Counted from the first letter of the stretch, positions 35,601-48,189 are shown. The stretch is 64,000 bases of DNA from Coptis chinensis (GCA_015680905.1 CM027379.1:31824501-31888500); one strand, 5' to 3'. Notes: generated from the sequence alone by a model not told the origin. A program made the numbers and translations.

Positions 35601-38600
35601 ACTATTTGGCTAGTCTTACTAATGATAACTCTTTTGAGTTTTTTTGTGCCTCCACTATGTTTGGAATTAACAAAACTAGTGGAGAATGATAGGAATGGTG
35701 AAATTTTTACAAGGAATTAAAACAGGTTGGGGTCTGCCCAACGGTAAAAAGCTTTATTCAAAAAAGAAAATGAAAAAGAAAAAGTCAGTGGTGGTCTACT
35801 TGTTTATTGTACAGCTTTTATGCTACATTAAATATTTTGTTTGTATTTAATTTTAAATATCCTTTTGAGTAGTTTGATTATTGTTTTTATGATTAATTTG
35901 GCTTTCTGTAGGTCAAGATGGCGGTAAGCGAATGGGGCTCAATTTTGACAGAGTAAAGTAAGTGTTCTCTTCCATTTTACACTTTTTTCTTCTACCCTTT
36001 GTGTAGTTCAACTTCATTTGACATAGTCAAAAAGCAGCATATTACTTTAGAAATGTCAATCTTGAGCATCGAAGTTTCATTCCTTTTTTTCTTTTGTGGG
36101 TGTCAACTCTGTGTCTCTGTAGTTTTACTTTTATTATGAGTTCATGGAAGCATTATCTTCTGGAAATTCCTTGTCGCATGTACTCTGATAAGCCTGTGTG
36201 TGGGGATGAATCCATTCAATGGTTCTTTGAGTAACTCAATATGAATATGTAGAGAATGACTGTATTAAGATGAACTTTAGAACTTTGCATTGATGCTCCT
36301 GGTGACTGGCAAATGAAAATAGATGGTCCGGAGTCCTTTTTCTTAGATATTCAGGTCTAGTAGATAGTCAGACCACCTTTTGTCTTGGTACAGTTAAAAT
36401 AGATAGGCCTGCCACTTTGTCTTGGTACAGTTAAAATAGATAGGCCTGCCACTTTGTCAAGTACGCACATGAGAATGGTTTACATTTGACTAATTATGTT
36501 CTTTTTTGGGGAGAACAATCTCGTAGGAACCTACAGTACATCAGCCATACTGAACTTAATATAACGTTCTGGCAGCCCTCATATTTGGAAAGAAGTGTTG
36601 GACAATGACTATTTTATTGTGTCACTTGCATGATTTTAGCATAAAGGGCTAAGTGGCTAACCATGTCCAGTTTCAATGATATTCTTAAACTAGGTGTTAA
36701 CTAAATATCACAACAGTTTAACAAAATGCACCTAAGCTACAGCCTCTTTAGCAGTTGAAGAGTCTTAAGCCTCGCGGTAATGAGGCGTATGTCTCAATAC
36801 CAACGCCTCAATGCTTATTGATACTTAAGTATCAGTACATGAAGCCCTATTTTCAGCTCTCCTTATTTTTATTTTTATTTTCTTTGAATCTAGAATACAT
36901 TTTATATGATATCCCCTTTTTTTTGTTATTGAAAAGCAAACCTGTATTTTAATTTTAAATACTGCATATAAGTCCCACTCTATAGATAGGCAAAGTTGCC
37001 CTAAACCCTTATTTAAAACAATCAGCTTTGCCTCCACCCTTTAGAACTATAAGCCTAAGTCTCAGGAATCACTTGGACTCTCAGGAATCTTCAGAATTGC
37101 TATATTGCCTAGTAATTATTATTTTTTATTTTGACATTTTACTTGTGGAGCATCTATAGCCACAGTATTGTTCCTCATAATGTTGTGTCTCTTCATCTCT
37201 TTCTTTTCTAGAGCTTTCTTCTATGCAGCTCGTTAGTGTCACTGACAAGGTAAAAGTAATAGCCTTAATAGCTTTTGTGTAAGCTTGTTCAAATGACATT
37301 TTTTTTATTTGTTTATTTTTATTTTTGTATATATATATATTTATTTATTTCTCTTAATTTCTTTATAGTTCTCCTCAAATTTTCCAAGAACTTTTTTTTT
37401 CCTCATGGAGGCTTCCGCCCCGAAGCTTAAAGGTGTGTCTTTAGTAGCTAAACTGTAAAAAGAAAATTATACTACGTCCTTTAACCGGTTAGAGGAGGCA
37501 CTAGGGTAGCAACAGCCTTGACTGGTGGTGTTAGTAACGATGGGATGATACATCCTCCGAGGCACCACATGGTTTGTTATGTCTTTGTGATTGTTCTTCC
37601 ATCCTGTACAGATTTTCGTTATTACCCCGTTCATGCCTAACAACTGGTTAGTCCCTCACTAATAAGACGAGTTCTCCTTTAATTGCTTTTGGATGGCTCT
37701 TGCCTTTTACCTTACCGATCTATGCTACCATAGAAGTTGTCTTTTAGTGCTTTCCTGTGTACTTCCTGACTGCACATTTTTGCTGGTACTTTTCTTGTTA
37801 TTAAACCGTCTATATAATTTAAAGTTTGCAGGCTGGAAAACGAGATATATTTATTAGGAACTAGAACATTAAGGAAGCAAGTCTATTAGAGACTACAACT
37901 TGAAATAATCCATATCCAAATAAAACATTAAGGGTGTGTTTGTTAACTGGCAAATGAGGGTGGCTAATTGTATTTTCCCACTAGAAGTATCATTTGCCAG
38001 TGTTTGAGTGTATTTAAGGGCCCTGGCAAACACTTATTTAAAATTAGCCGGCAAATCAAATTATCCCACTAGAAGTGGGAAAATAGAAAACACCTCCCCC
38101 CAAAGTTGAATTAGTCACCCGGTATTTTCCCAATATAGTAGGAAAATAGAAACAACTCTCCCTCTCGATCTCTTTTCTCTCTTTCTCACTGCCAATAGAA
38201 ACAACTTTCCCACTCGATCTCTCTTCTCTCTTTCTCACCGCCGCCTCTCATTAACTCGCTCTCTTTTCAGGTATACTCTCTCATCTCTTATCTCTCTTCT
38301 CTCTTCTCTCAATCTCTTTTTTCACTATTAATTGATTAGTGGGTGTTGTTTTTTGTTCTTGTTTGATTTTTAGAATTTTTTTTTTTTAGTGATTTTTGGA
38401 CTTCGTTTAGTCATTTCAATTTGTTTAATTTCGTTACATTCTCTGGTTTTCTATTTTAATTTTTTAAAATCTTTAGATGGCAGGCCTATGTTAGTATGTT
38501 TAGATGACCTTCACACTCTTATCATCTTATGTCCCATATACACGTATTCAAATAGTGCAAGAGGAAAATTCTCTTCAACACATTCCCTGATGGCCTGGTC

Positions 38601-40515
38601 AAAATAATTTGCGTAGTTTTGTCATTTATTAGTAACACTTAGCTCTGGCTGTACGGCTGTGCCGGCAATCCTAGAATGGAACGTTCACACTCGTGGCAAA
38701 GGAATACTATAAATACACTCCACGAGTTCTTGCATTAAGCATTCAGTCCAAGGTCTACAATACATTCAAAGTTAGCAGTATCCTAACTAACTGCTCATTA
38801 AGTTGCAATGGCTTCTAAGAGTTTGTTTGTGGTCCTGATCCTTGCCATTGTTGTCCTTCCAAGTGTGGTTCTTGCCACAGATTTTATCGTCGGAGATCAG
38901 GTGGGGTGGACATTTGGGTTCGATTATCAAAATGGAAGACTGTAGAAAGGTATTCGGCTATGGTATGTTTGGCAACCTCATGGAGGAACGACTCATCAAC
39001 TGTAGAAGACTGTAGTGCACTTACCTAAATGTCAAAGCCCTTTGCAGTAACACGTACCTAAGCTTTGCAGATGGATGATAGATGGTGTTCAGTGGAAGAG
39101 AATTGAATAACAGTAACACACCTATGGTCTTGGACAGCTTCAAAGCAATGACATGATTCAAAAGGCGATGCTCTCAAGAATTTGCTCATATATTTAGGTG
39201 CAAGCTAGGAGCCTGCAGTTATAATGTACTTGGGTACTAGGCGTAATCAGGCTCGATCTATTAGAGCTGGACACATGCTCGATCTATTATTGAAAGATCT
39301 GATGAAATCCAAACAATAAACAGAATCAACCATAATTTTACACCAAAAGATAGTATTCTCTCCGACTGACGAAATACCATATATATGCATGTGAGCATGT
39401 CTAAGCTGCACTAAGGACCAACTTATTGCAATGAACTAAGGTGCTCATAGAACAACACTATAACGGCAAGAAGCGCCACCACTGCTGAATCTCCACATTT
39501 GCTGCAGGAACATATTGATTTCAAATTCGGAATCCACAGCCCCTTCACAACCTTTGTTAAACTGTTACTACAAGACTGAAACATATATAACATATGCATT
39601 TTGTTGCATTTGCTCCTACTTTGTGTGAAATAAGATATAATGTTGAGTTGTATTGTCTTTAATTATCTTTATTTTGTATTTTAGTTTTAGTTTTTATTAG
39701 ACTATATTGAGTTTGAAAACAAAATATATATATATTTCCAAAAAGAATTATTTGCCATGGAAAAAAAACCATGTAAACAAACACTGGCAAAATTGGTAAA
39801 TTTTATATTTTCCCACTAGAAATTTTTGCAAACAAACACTGGCAAACTGAAATTTTCCCACTAAAATTTTGAGCAAAAACTCTAGTGGGAAAATGCTGGC
39901 AAATCTAATATTTTCCCACTAGAGGTTTGCCACTAAACAAACACACCCTAAGAGTGGAAAGAACAGAAGTAGGTCCCCAGTTATGCAAATTTATTCTATA
40001 GTGGCAGCAAAAAAGTTGATGAATGTTCGCTTCAATCTTGTTGTGTTTGCTGGTGAGGTCCTTACCCGCAAAACAAGAAACCTTAGAAAAACTGCAACCT
40101 CGGTATTCCTGAGCATGCACTTTTTCTTGTGAACCATGCAACTGCTTGAATGAAAAGGTTTGCAGGGTTTGTGTGTTTGGCTAAACAGCCACCATATATC
40201 TACAGTGCACACACTCAAGTTGTTCCCTTGTCACTTTTTTTCTTTTTCTTTTTCTTTTTTTCTCTTGATTATAACTTTCCTTGTCTTGTGTGCCTATATC
40301 TTCCAATTGCTTGAAGGTACTGGTTGTCAGTTGGTGCCCAGCCATCAGAACCTGTTCAACGCATTCTTTTCCGAGCTGGAGCTCTGCCTCCACAGCCAAT
40401 GCTTGCAATGGAACACAAAAACGGACCCCATGAAATCCGTCCAATAGATCCTTTGAATGGCAAGTTTCTGGTTCCCAAAAAGCGTGCTGATAAAGATGAG
40501 ATGTTGAATATATAA
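32628..40515 (+). CDS. RPS16: Organellar 30S ribosomal protein S16 (nuclear-encoded), three exons
   Basis: This is a small-subunit ribosomal protein (bS16) of plastid and/or mitochondrial ribosomes. Exons are 32628-32760, 35912-35957 and 40317-40515. Joined with GT-AG introns they give 125 residues in one frame (133+46+199 nt including stop). The start [20 protein letters not shown] and then [16 protein letters not shown] form the S16 core; exon 2 gives [15 protein letters not shown]; exon 3 gives [20 protein letters not shown] and a basic tail ending DKDEMLNI. The mature-type N-terminus without a separate presequence is normal for plant nuclear S16. Introns are 3.15 and 4.36 kb, large because of a LINE in the first and a PIF-like element in the second. 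All splice phases agree and no coding damage is seen, so the gene looks functional. Confidence 0.93.
33060..35750 (+). mobile_element. Degraded L1-type LINE in rps16 intron 1
   Basis: Fragments of one ORF2 occur in order across shifting frames. The end of the endonuclease ([15 protein letters not shown], about 33210) is followed by reverse transcriptase from about 33860: [42 protein letters not shown], and the catalytic YADDLIVF near 34406, preceded by a stop. A zf-RVT-like [13 protein letters not shown] follows near 34850, and an RNase H end [13 protein letters not shown] near 35600. An A-rich tail lies at about 35758-35785. Every domain carries stops or shifts. The element has the same orientation as the host gene and is spliced out with the intron. 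Edges and target duplication were not resolved. Confidence 0.85.
36360..36458. repeat. Tandem copy of 38 bp in rps16 intron 2
   Basis: The words CTTGGTACAGTTAAAATAGA and TAGGCCTGCCACTTTGTC occur twice in direct succession. The rest of the intron up to 37931 shows no gene. Confidence 0.85.
37932..39948. mobile_element. PIF/Harbinger-like non-autonomous element, 2,017 bp, in rps16 intron 2
   Basis: The ends GGGTGTGTTTGTT and ...AACAAACACACCC are exact inverted repeats, flanked by the 3-bp duplication TAA (37929-37931 and 39949-39951), as expected for PIF/Harbinger insertions. Both subterminal zones repeat TTTTCCCACTAGAA-like words and the word GGCAAA. No transposase is present. The centre holds a phytocyanin gene start together with a TATA box. 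Confidence 0.85.
38708..38945 (+). pseudogene. Captured phytocyanin gene start with its promoter
   Basis: A TATA box (TATAAATA, 38708-38715) and a 92-bp leader precede an ATG at 38808. The 45-residue frame begins [20 protein letters not shown], a classic signal peptide cut after VLA, and then reads [13 protein letters not shown], the N-terminus of blue copper phytocyanins (usually about 120 or more residues). A TAG at 38943 follows GRL, and the copper ligands (His, Cys, His) are absent. It lies inside the PIF-like element, so the element probably acquired promoter, leader and first exon together. A short secreted peptide could still be made; nothing shows that it is. Confidence 0.78.
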
Positions 40516-41265
40516 CAGCCAAAAAACTGAAGTTCCTCCTCTCTTTTTTAAATCTTTGGATGTTCTAGTCATACTTGGATCACAGTGAAGAGCCTGATTC
40601 TGGATCGCATTGTAAACATTAGAGCTGAGCAACTTTTGGTGGAAAGTGGGTGTTCTTCATGTCTGGGGTCTTGCCGTCTTGGTAATCTGAGTTCTTGTAT
40701 CTGTATGGTAAAGGATTCTAGATTTCTTCTTCTTTGTGTGCCTCCTTTTCTTTATGGAGAATCGTGGATTTCATTTGAAGCTTTTGTTTTATAAGATGGA
40801 TGTGGCTACTTCCTTTTTTATGTGGTTAATACTCAATTAATAAGAAATTTCAATTGAAATGCCGTAAGCCATAGTTGCACAAGGTAGAGAAATCAAAAAA
40901 ATTATGCTAGAACTCACTGTTCAAAATGCCGTAAGCCATATTAGCACAAGTTAGAGAAATCAACAAATTTATGCTAGAGTTCATTGTTCAATCAGAAAGG
41001 AATGAAAGATATTGCTTCTCAATGAGGCTATCCTTGTTTCAGAAAATACTAAACCCAAAGATACTGTCTTTAGCTTAGGGGGGTGGCAAAGCAAAGTAGC
41101 CCTTTTAGACTTCCATGGGTAACACAAAATTCTTTCACCTCACCTGTGAACCTTCAGACCACAATATTTAGCTATGGCCCCTACCTGTGAATGCTCCCTC
41201 TACCCTCATCCACGCGATAACCCCGAGATCATAACGAAGTACCTTGGAGTTCTAGAATCTAGACA
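40516..41265. other. rps16 3' region and thaumatin-like gene upstream region
   Basis: No gene is seen. A tandem duplication of about 62 bp lies at 40857-40990 (ATGCCGTAAGCCATA, AGAGAAATCAA, TTATGCTAGA). I could not assign a TATA box for the downstream gene with confidence. Confidence 0.5.
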
Positions 41266-42693
41266 ATGAAAATGGCATTCACAAGTCCTATAGGATACTG
41301 TCTCGTGTTTTTCTGTCTCTTCTCTCGCTCACTCTCTTGCTCCTTTACAATAACAAACAACTGCCCCCATACAATATGGCCTGGCACGCTCGCCGGTGCA
41401 GGAACACCACAACTTTCAATGACTGGATTTGAGTTAAGTTCTGGGCAAAGCGTCAGTATACCATCTGTTCCAGGATGGTCAGGTCGAATTTGGGCCAGGA
41501 CAGGATGTACGTTTGATGAATCTGGAGCCGGCACATGCCAAACTGCAGACTGTGGGGGAAGGTTAGAGTGCAATGGAAATGGTGGAACACCACCTGCATC
41601 ACTTTTCGAGATCACCCTCGGGAAGGGAGACAATAAAGATTACTACGACGTCAGCTTTGTCGACGGCTATAATCTGCCACTTGTTGCCACACCATTTTCG
41701 ATCAATGGTAGCTGTAGTGCGACGGGCTGTCTTAATGATCTTAACATTGGTATAATTTCCGCTATTTTCATGCATAATTCCATGGTCAAATCCGTCGTTC
41801 AATCTATATCATCTAGGATGTAAACTGTAAAGGACCTCGCTTTCTTTTTCAATTTTGCACATTTTTAATGTTAATCTTTAAGCATATACCATGAACGTAT
41901 CCCCATGACTAGGAATCTAGGATTACAATAGCCATGACTAGGATTCACAATGCATATTCTAGTTAGTTTCTATTTCTTTTACGTTTTGAGTAAATGACAA
42001 TGTAATGGATTGTTCGTGATTGGACTTATAGTAAACCATCGTATTTCAGGTTGTCCAAAAGAACTGCAGGTCATCAACAGTGTTGACGCCAGTGACATTG
42101 TCGCGTGTAAAAGTGCATGCGAGGCATTTAGGCTCGATCAGTACTGTTGTAGTGGGGAATATGCAAACCCAACATCTTGCAAACCTTCATTCTATTCAAC
42201 CCTCTTCAAAAGGGCTTGTCCAAGGGCCTACAGCTACGCATTTGACGATGGCACAAGCACTTTCACATGCAATGCCTACGACTATACCGTAACTTTCTGT
42301 CCCTCCATAAATGGGTGAGATCTCTGCCCCACACGTAAAAATGTAAAATGGCTTCTACCATCCTACTGACTACTTTTTAAGGACACAGCAAGTTTGATCA
42401 GAAGGGCTTCAGCATTTACTAACAAAATTTCCGTTAGTTAACCAATATACAAAACTAATCCATAACGAATTCTAGGCATACAATACTTCCTATATTCTTC
42501 TGAAAATCTATTTTTTTGCAGAGTGAGACAATCAAATAGCGCACCACCTCCTCCTCTGCAACCCTCAGCTCCTGCTTTACTAAACAGTGAACGAAATTAT
42601 GAAGAAGTTGACGGATTTGACTCCGCAGCTAACATTAAATCATTTCAAACGTCAATCATTTTCCTTGTGATCTTCAACTTCTTGGCTATCTGA
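41266..42693 (+). CDS. Thaumatin-like protein (PR-5 family) with GPI-type tail, three exons
   Basis: Exons 41266-41749, 42050-42314 and 42522-42693 join in frame (484+265+172 nt) to 306 residues. Residues 1-25 form a signal peptide ending SRSLSC. The mature part starts SFTITNNCPHTIWPGTL, carries the thaumatin signature GAGTCQTADCGGRLEC, and has 16 cysteines, the full set for eight disulfides. Acidic-cleft residues appear as GRIWART, SLFEITLG and YYDVSFVDGYN. Exon 3 adds a Pro/Ser-rich spacer (APPPPLQPSAP) and a hydrophobic C-terminus TSIIFLVIFNFLAI after small residues, which fits GPI anchoring at the plasma membrane. Family members bind or cleave beta-1,3-glucans or act in defence; the activity of this one is inferred only. 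An earlier reading of exon 1 into the intron ends at 41823 and is not the gene end. Confidence 0.93.
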
Positions 42694-43276
42694 ACTCTTG
42701 ACCTCCTAGGTTGCCATCATGATTGCACACCTTACATGCTATGGGATACACTGATAAGAAAATCCATGAAAAACGTTAGTTGGTGAACAATACCATAGAA
42801 GATATAAATCGGTGACATAAGATTCTTCTTCTGTAAGCAACGGGAAAGTGAAACATAATTTTCGCCTACACATACAAGCTGACAAGAATGTAATTCTTAT
42901 GTAGATGAAAGACATATTGTATATTCAAGCTTCGTGGGTATCAATAAGACCTAATTTACAGGTCTATATACAAGAGTATACGTGCAAATAATTTGGAAGA
43001 TGGAATTACATAGATCAGTTTGACTCTTATCCTAATTTATTTTGGTTTAATCTATGACATCCAAGCAGGTTAGAGAAACCTTTAGCACTAAATATGTTCA
43101 AAACAAAGGACATGCAACAAAGTTAAATAAGAAGAAAAATGCAAGCCATCTGTACAATTCTTATTATTTAAATTTCATATTGTACTTTTCTTTTCTTTCA
43201 GAGGAATATAATTACCATTGATACATATGGTTTAATTAGTTGTTAAATTATAAGGAGAGACACTTACAGTCATCTT
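42694..43276. other. Intergenic space between convergent genes
   Basis: AT-rich DNA holds the 3' regions of the thaumatin-like gene (plus) and BIN4 (minus). No other gene is seen. Confidence 0.6.
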
Positions 43277-46200
43277 TTATTTCCTAGCATTTTTTGCTTT
43301 CTTTGGACCTTGAGTTTTCCTTTTTCCCCTCTTAGGGGGATCTCCAGCTATTTTGGCCTTCTTTCTTGTAGTCCCCTGCACAGAGACTTCCAAGGTTAAG
43401 CATATAAATGCAGGACGATATCATGCATTATGCCTTTAATGGAAGGCTGTATGTAAAACGGGTATAAAGTATACCACTGCTTTCCCAGCTTTCCCATTAC
43501 TCTTTCCATTATTTAGTTCGTCAGCTTCATTATTCTGATCACTTTGGCGAGCATTGCGTTTAGGAACTTTGTCTGTCTCCTCTTCCGAATCAAATGAGAA
43601 TCCATCAAGTGTACCTATTCAAAAGAGAAGGCTAAATATAATGGGAACAAAAGCAAACTGCAGAAGCATAAGCATTGTATAACATAGCCAGTCAATGATT
43701 TAACAATGACTGGCGTAATATAGGTCTCTAAGGTTCCAAAATGTTATTCTCTTGCAATACATGCCAGGTCCCAGATTAAAGGTGCGGGATTTTCAGGAAC
43801 ACTGTGACAACTGACACATGATGCATCACAATTGTCTTGATGTTATTAAAGGAAGTGTCCAGGAGTTTACTCTATATAGGTAACCTGGTCAAGTTCTTAC
43901 TTGCATAATATTGAATGTTGTAATGTGATTAAACAAAGCTCATGCTGAAAAAGTTAGAGCGAATATGAGACCTTCAATCATGGTTTCTGCCTCGTAAACA
44001 TTTGATATTGGTTTGAGTTGAATGAAGTCATTCATGACGGCCTCTATCTGTCAAGAAGAGAGAGATACTTATAGACCTATTTTGTTATACAGAAATCCAT
44101 GCCTCATCTGGAAGACTTAGAAGTAAAATCTAAACTAATCATGCAAGATTATTTTCTTTTAACATTAGCATGGCATCAGAAGGGATCACTATGCAGCACG
44201 GAACCAGATAATGGATAGACATACCTTTGCTTCTGCCTGATTAAAGCTAACCTGAAGAAAAAGAGCTCCACGTTATTTGTAATGGGAAGCAGTTGGTACA
44301 TATATAGACATACTTACTTTAGATAAATATGAAATCACCTGCATATTACTTCATTTAGGATCCTAATCTTGCAACAAGCCCCCAAAGTCGACGTTCTCGT
44401 GGGCCCAGTCTAATTGAACTGGCCATATGATAGTCCTTTCAGTATTCAGTGACTTATATCATGCCCTTACATTATACATTAATACGAAGCCATTTTAATC
44501 CCCTTGGCCCTAGGCTACCCTACCAAAACTCAAACCTTTGGACATGGGATTGGCTTTCATACTAAATGTTAAGTTTAAGTAACAAGCCAATGATTCTTGA
44601 AGCCAAGGTGTGACCAGAAAGCTAGTTACTTGGCCTAAAATTAGGATCCTAACAAGAGACAAAATCATGTAAAAATGTGAGATGGAATTGAGTGACATAC
44701 AACGCAGAATGTTCTGGATGGAACAATTGTTGTTTTGTATATGGTCCCTGAGAAAAAATTAACAAAATTTATTAAATTAGAAAGTAATAGAAGGTCGTTA
44801 AGTATAAAAACCTGCAACAAAAATGAAGAGTGACCCTTCAAACTTGTGATGATAGGGCGAAAGATATACAAAAGCTTGAAGCAAAAAGGAAAACATACAA
44901 GTAAAATAATATAAATAGATAAATAAATATAAATAAACAAATAAATAGAATCGACAAACTAAACTGTTACAGCACTAGACTTTGTATGTAGATATATTTC
45001 ATTAGCTCCATTGATAATGAGATAGCTTTTTCTTTTTTCTTTTTGAGGAAGCTCCACATTAGAGTGGTGCTTTGGCGGACCCCTACCTGTTTATTAAAAA
45101 CAATGGTGAAAAGGGAAGAGGGGGGGGGGGTGAGGGGGGGGGGGTTTAACCTTCCCTACAGACACAATAAAAAGTGACTACTTGATAAGATAGTTGTTCA
45201 AATTAAGTCAGTACTCAGTGACATGAAATTTTAACGCACAATAAAAAACGACTACTTGATAAGATAGCTGTTCAAATTAAGTAAGTACTCAGCGGCATGG
45301 AAGTTTAAGCTAATAGAACCACTATCACGGTCAGGCTGATTACATACAAAAGAAAACATGAATGGAAACATTGATTTTCATGCAAGTCAAGAGACGGAAA
45401 AGAGTAAAATGAAGCACATCATACCTTTTAAATCTAATAGCATTTCAGGATCTCCAGATAGGTCATCTGTAATGACTACTCGGCCAACAGCACCAACATC
45501 TCCACTCATGTCTATGGACTCTCCTTCACACTCAACAAGTGCCTGCATATATACAAAAATTTAGGAACAGGAACTTATGTCTTCTCCCTGAAACACAGAA
45601 TGCCTAAAAGGAAGAGGAACGTGAGAGAACTAAGATATACTGACAGCGGATGTAATATCTGTGTGTAATTGATACTGCTATTTTATACTCAGACAGCCTC
45701 GTGTGACATAGATAATGCCCATGCAATACCCTAAACATGGTCCAATGTCCAAACAAGGGACAAAAACATGACATCAGAGGTCATGTGGGAAGGCTCCAGT
45801 CATAGGGAGCAACCGAAGTAGCATACGTTGGTAAGAAAACCAGTATGCTAATGTTTACCTTGTTAAAATTCACCATGCAGGCATTACAAGATTGCACGAA
45901 AAAAGAAAGATGCCTCCCAGGTATGAGTGTATGACATATATTGAAAGTCAACAATGGAATAGAAGTGGGGAGATGAATTGAGACTGTGGAGAACACAGCA
46001 TATACGCAATCGGTGACAAAGCAACAACTGATGTCACCATCTATCTAAATTGAAGCTTATAGTCACCCATTCTCCTTAGTGCTTACAATTGTACAAGTTC
46101 CACATACTTACATAGGCAATAGATTCTTCCTAACAAATACTTCTAAACAACTGCAAGATGTGGCTGTAAGCATTCTGGAGGATTTAAAGGGTCTGTATGG

Positions 46201-47156
46201 AATATAAATTTGTAAAACAAAAGGCATGTGTAGCATTTTTACGTGGTTTAGTTTTTCTAAAGTGCTTTTACTCCTGAAATTGTGTTAAACATCTTGACAA
46301 ATTTACTCAAGCAGTCAACCCAACTTATCATAAAAAGAGGATGCCTATTACCTTTGACCGCTGAACTTTCTCAGACATCACTAGTGGCAACCTTGAGGAC
46401 ACCTGCGCAATAGTATATTACAATTGTTGATCGCATAAGCTATTTAACAAGGGACAAAGTTTTTATAAGTTTTAACATCTTACATGAGGCTCAACAGGCT
46501 TCTTTGGTATATCTTCCTTCACGGCCTCCTCTTTGACATCATCCCCTGAATCACTTGCAAGAGCACATTAACTTAAGAATTTATACACTACAATCCATAA
46601 AATTAAATCAGTAGTAGTGTACAAATAATATGTTCCAACCCATCAAAATATACCTTTTTGTTTTGGAGTTTCAACCTTCACTTTGGTTTTCGGAGACTTA
46701 TTAGACTTTGGAGGCTTACTGAATGGAGAATCTTCTCCACTATGAATAAGAATAGTCTTTTCTTGATCCTTGTCAGTCTTCTCGACAACTGGTTCTTCAT
46801 TATCACTGATATCATCCTCTCCAATAAAACTATTAGTTGGTGAAGGCTCAGAATCCGATGATAATGATAAAAATGCCTTTGTGGGTGCCTGTTCAACAAA
46901 ATAAAATACCCTTCCGATTCCGATCAATAAAGCAATCAAATTAATACAAAAGGAAGACAGGTGTGGTGTCTCAAAATTCTATTCTCTTCACACATAGTAT
47001 TACTACAATCAAAGATCGGTAAAGTGAGTTCAACTTTCTAATATCAGATTATAAGCAGCTTTTACAAATAACGAATTATAAAATAAACTATGTAGAGTAT
47101 GTTTATACCTGAAAGCTTTGCAACCAATCTGGAGAAGCTTCGCGGGAGTTGCTCAT
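43277..47156 (-). CDS. BIN4: BIN4-like DNA topoisomerase VI-associated protein, ten exons
   Basis: Exons on the minus strand are 47156-47109, 46888-46654, 46545-46484, 46402-46352, 45542-45425, 44747-44701, 44251-44225, 44047-43972, 43614-43475 and 43375-43277. All have GT-AG borders and one continuous frame of 300 residues. The N-terminus MSNSREASPDWLQSFQ is conserved, followed by an acidic Ser/Lys-rich region. The folded core reads ALVECEGESIDMSGDVGAVG, YKTTIVPSRTFCV, FNQAEAKIEAVMNDFIQL and NVYEAETMIEGTLDGFSFDS. The tail is very basic (KKAKIAGDPPKRGKRK). BIN4 is a nuclear DNA-binding partner of plant topoisomerase VI, needed for endoreduplication and cell expansion. No stop or shift is seen, so the gene appears functional. 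Its 5' end faces the LINE/PIF cluster. Confidence 0.92.
45120..45144 (+). repeat. G11-TGA-G11 tract in BIN4 intron 5
   Basis: Two runs of eleven G separated by TGA lie on the plus strand, which is the template strand of BIN4. This could form G-quadruplex structures. It is also a place where sequencing length errors are likely. Confidence 0.85.
45160..45312. repeat. Tandem duplication of about 75 bp in BIN4 intron 5
   Basis: Both copies carry GACTACTTGATAAGATAG, TGTTCAAATTAAGT, AGTACTCAG and a GACATG/GGCATG end. They differ by single substitutions. Confidence 0.8.
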
Positions 47157-48189
47157 TTCTATTTTTTTTTTTTTTTTTGGGTTTTCAAGTCTGTATATGT
47201 TACTCCAAATATCGTGAGCCAGGATTGTTTATCGGCTGGACCATGGTCTAAAGTCTAAACCCGATTTGATCCTAAGCGAGTATCAGTCGGATAGCAGCAG
47301 TAATGTGTAGGTCCATACTTAGGCTAAATTGTTTGCCCACAGATTGTCTTTCTTACTAATTAAACTAAACACCGTAGAATTTAAAAGATTCAAAGACATC
47401 TTAATATGTCCCAAAATTGGCCTCCACGCCATTTTCCAGCTTCTATCTCAATCCTGGACCATCTGCATCACTCTCTTTGTTTCACCTTCCAAGATGATAT
47501 ATATCTCAGTTGATATTGTTTAGCGAGCTCTACAGCTAGCCCAGCGGCCCTTATGTGTGCCTCTTCATTTGTTTCCACCTTCCCTTTTTGAGTCGCAGCA
47601 GCCACACACTTACCTCCCCAGTCCCAGAAAACACCCATACTTTTAGTTTTATCAAGAAAATCAAAGCAGCTCACCTTATGGGTGCCATGAGGGGGGGGAG
47701 TCCATTCCATTTCTACAACACGTTTACTAATAGTATTAATACTATTGTGTGGCTCAGCAGAAATCCAGTCACTCCATGTTGAGAATGTTTTGTTCAGAAC
47801 CACCTGCATGTTTAATAGCAAGTCCAATAGGGAGCAGCTACAATGGGCTACTAAAATGTGTCACATAGGCCCTTTAGCAGCTCCAGACAAATTTGGCCGC
47901 CCAAATTCGAAAAACAAATCCAATTGGGACTTTTAGCAGTTGTTAAATTTGAGATACGAACGGGAGAGTTTCTACCGTTTGTACGTTAAATTGCAACGGA
48001 CGGCATAAACTCTCCTGTTTGTCTAGTTCAGACATCCCAACAGCTATAAACGGTTAGTTTTTCTGAAATGGCAAATTTATAACAACTATTTCACACAACT
48101 CTCTCATCATTTGCTCCCAATTCTCATACAATTTATATCTACTCCAACTATAACAATCACTACTCCAAGTAAAACAATTGATCCAAATG

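Noticed and set aside
32628..40515. rps16 as a piece of plastid DNA in the nucleus
   Set aside because: The gene has spliceosomal introns and a nuclear-type extended sequence, and no flanking plastid genes are present. It is the nuclear organellar S16 gene.
41750..41823. C-terminus GIISAIFMHNSMVKSV of the thaumatin-like protein
   Set aside because: This is read-through into intron 1. Splicing at 41749/42050 restores the conserved Cys-rich continuation in phase.
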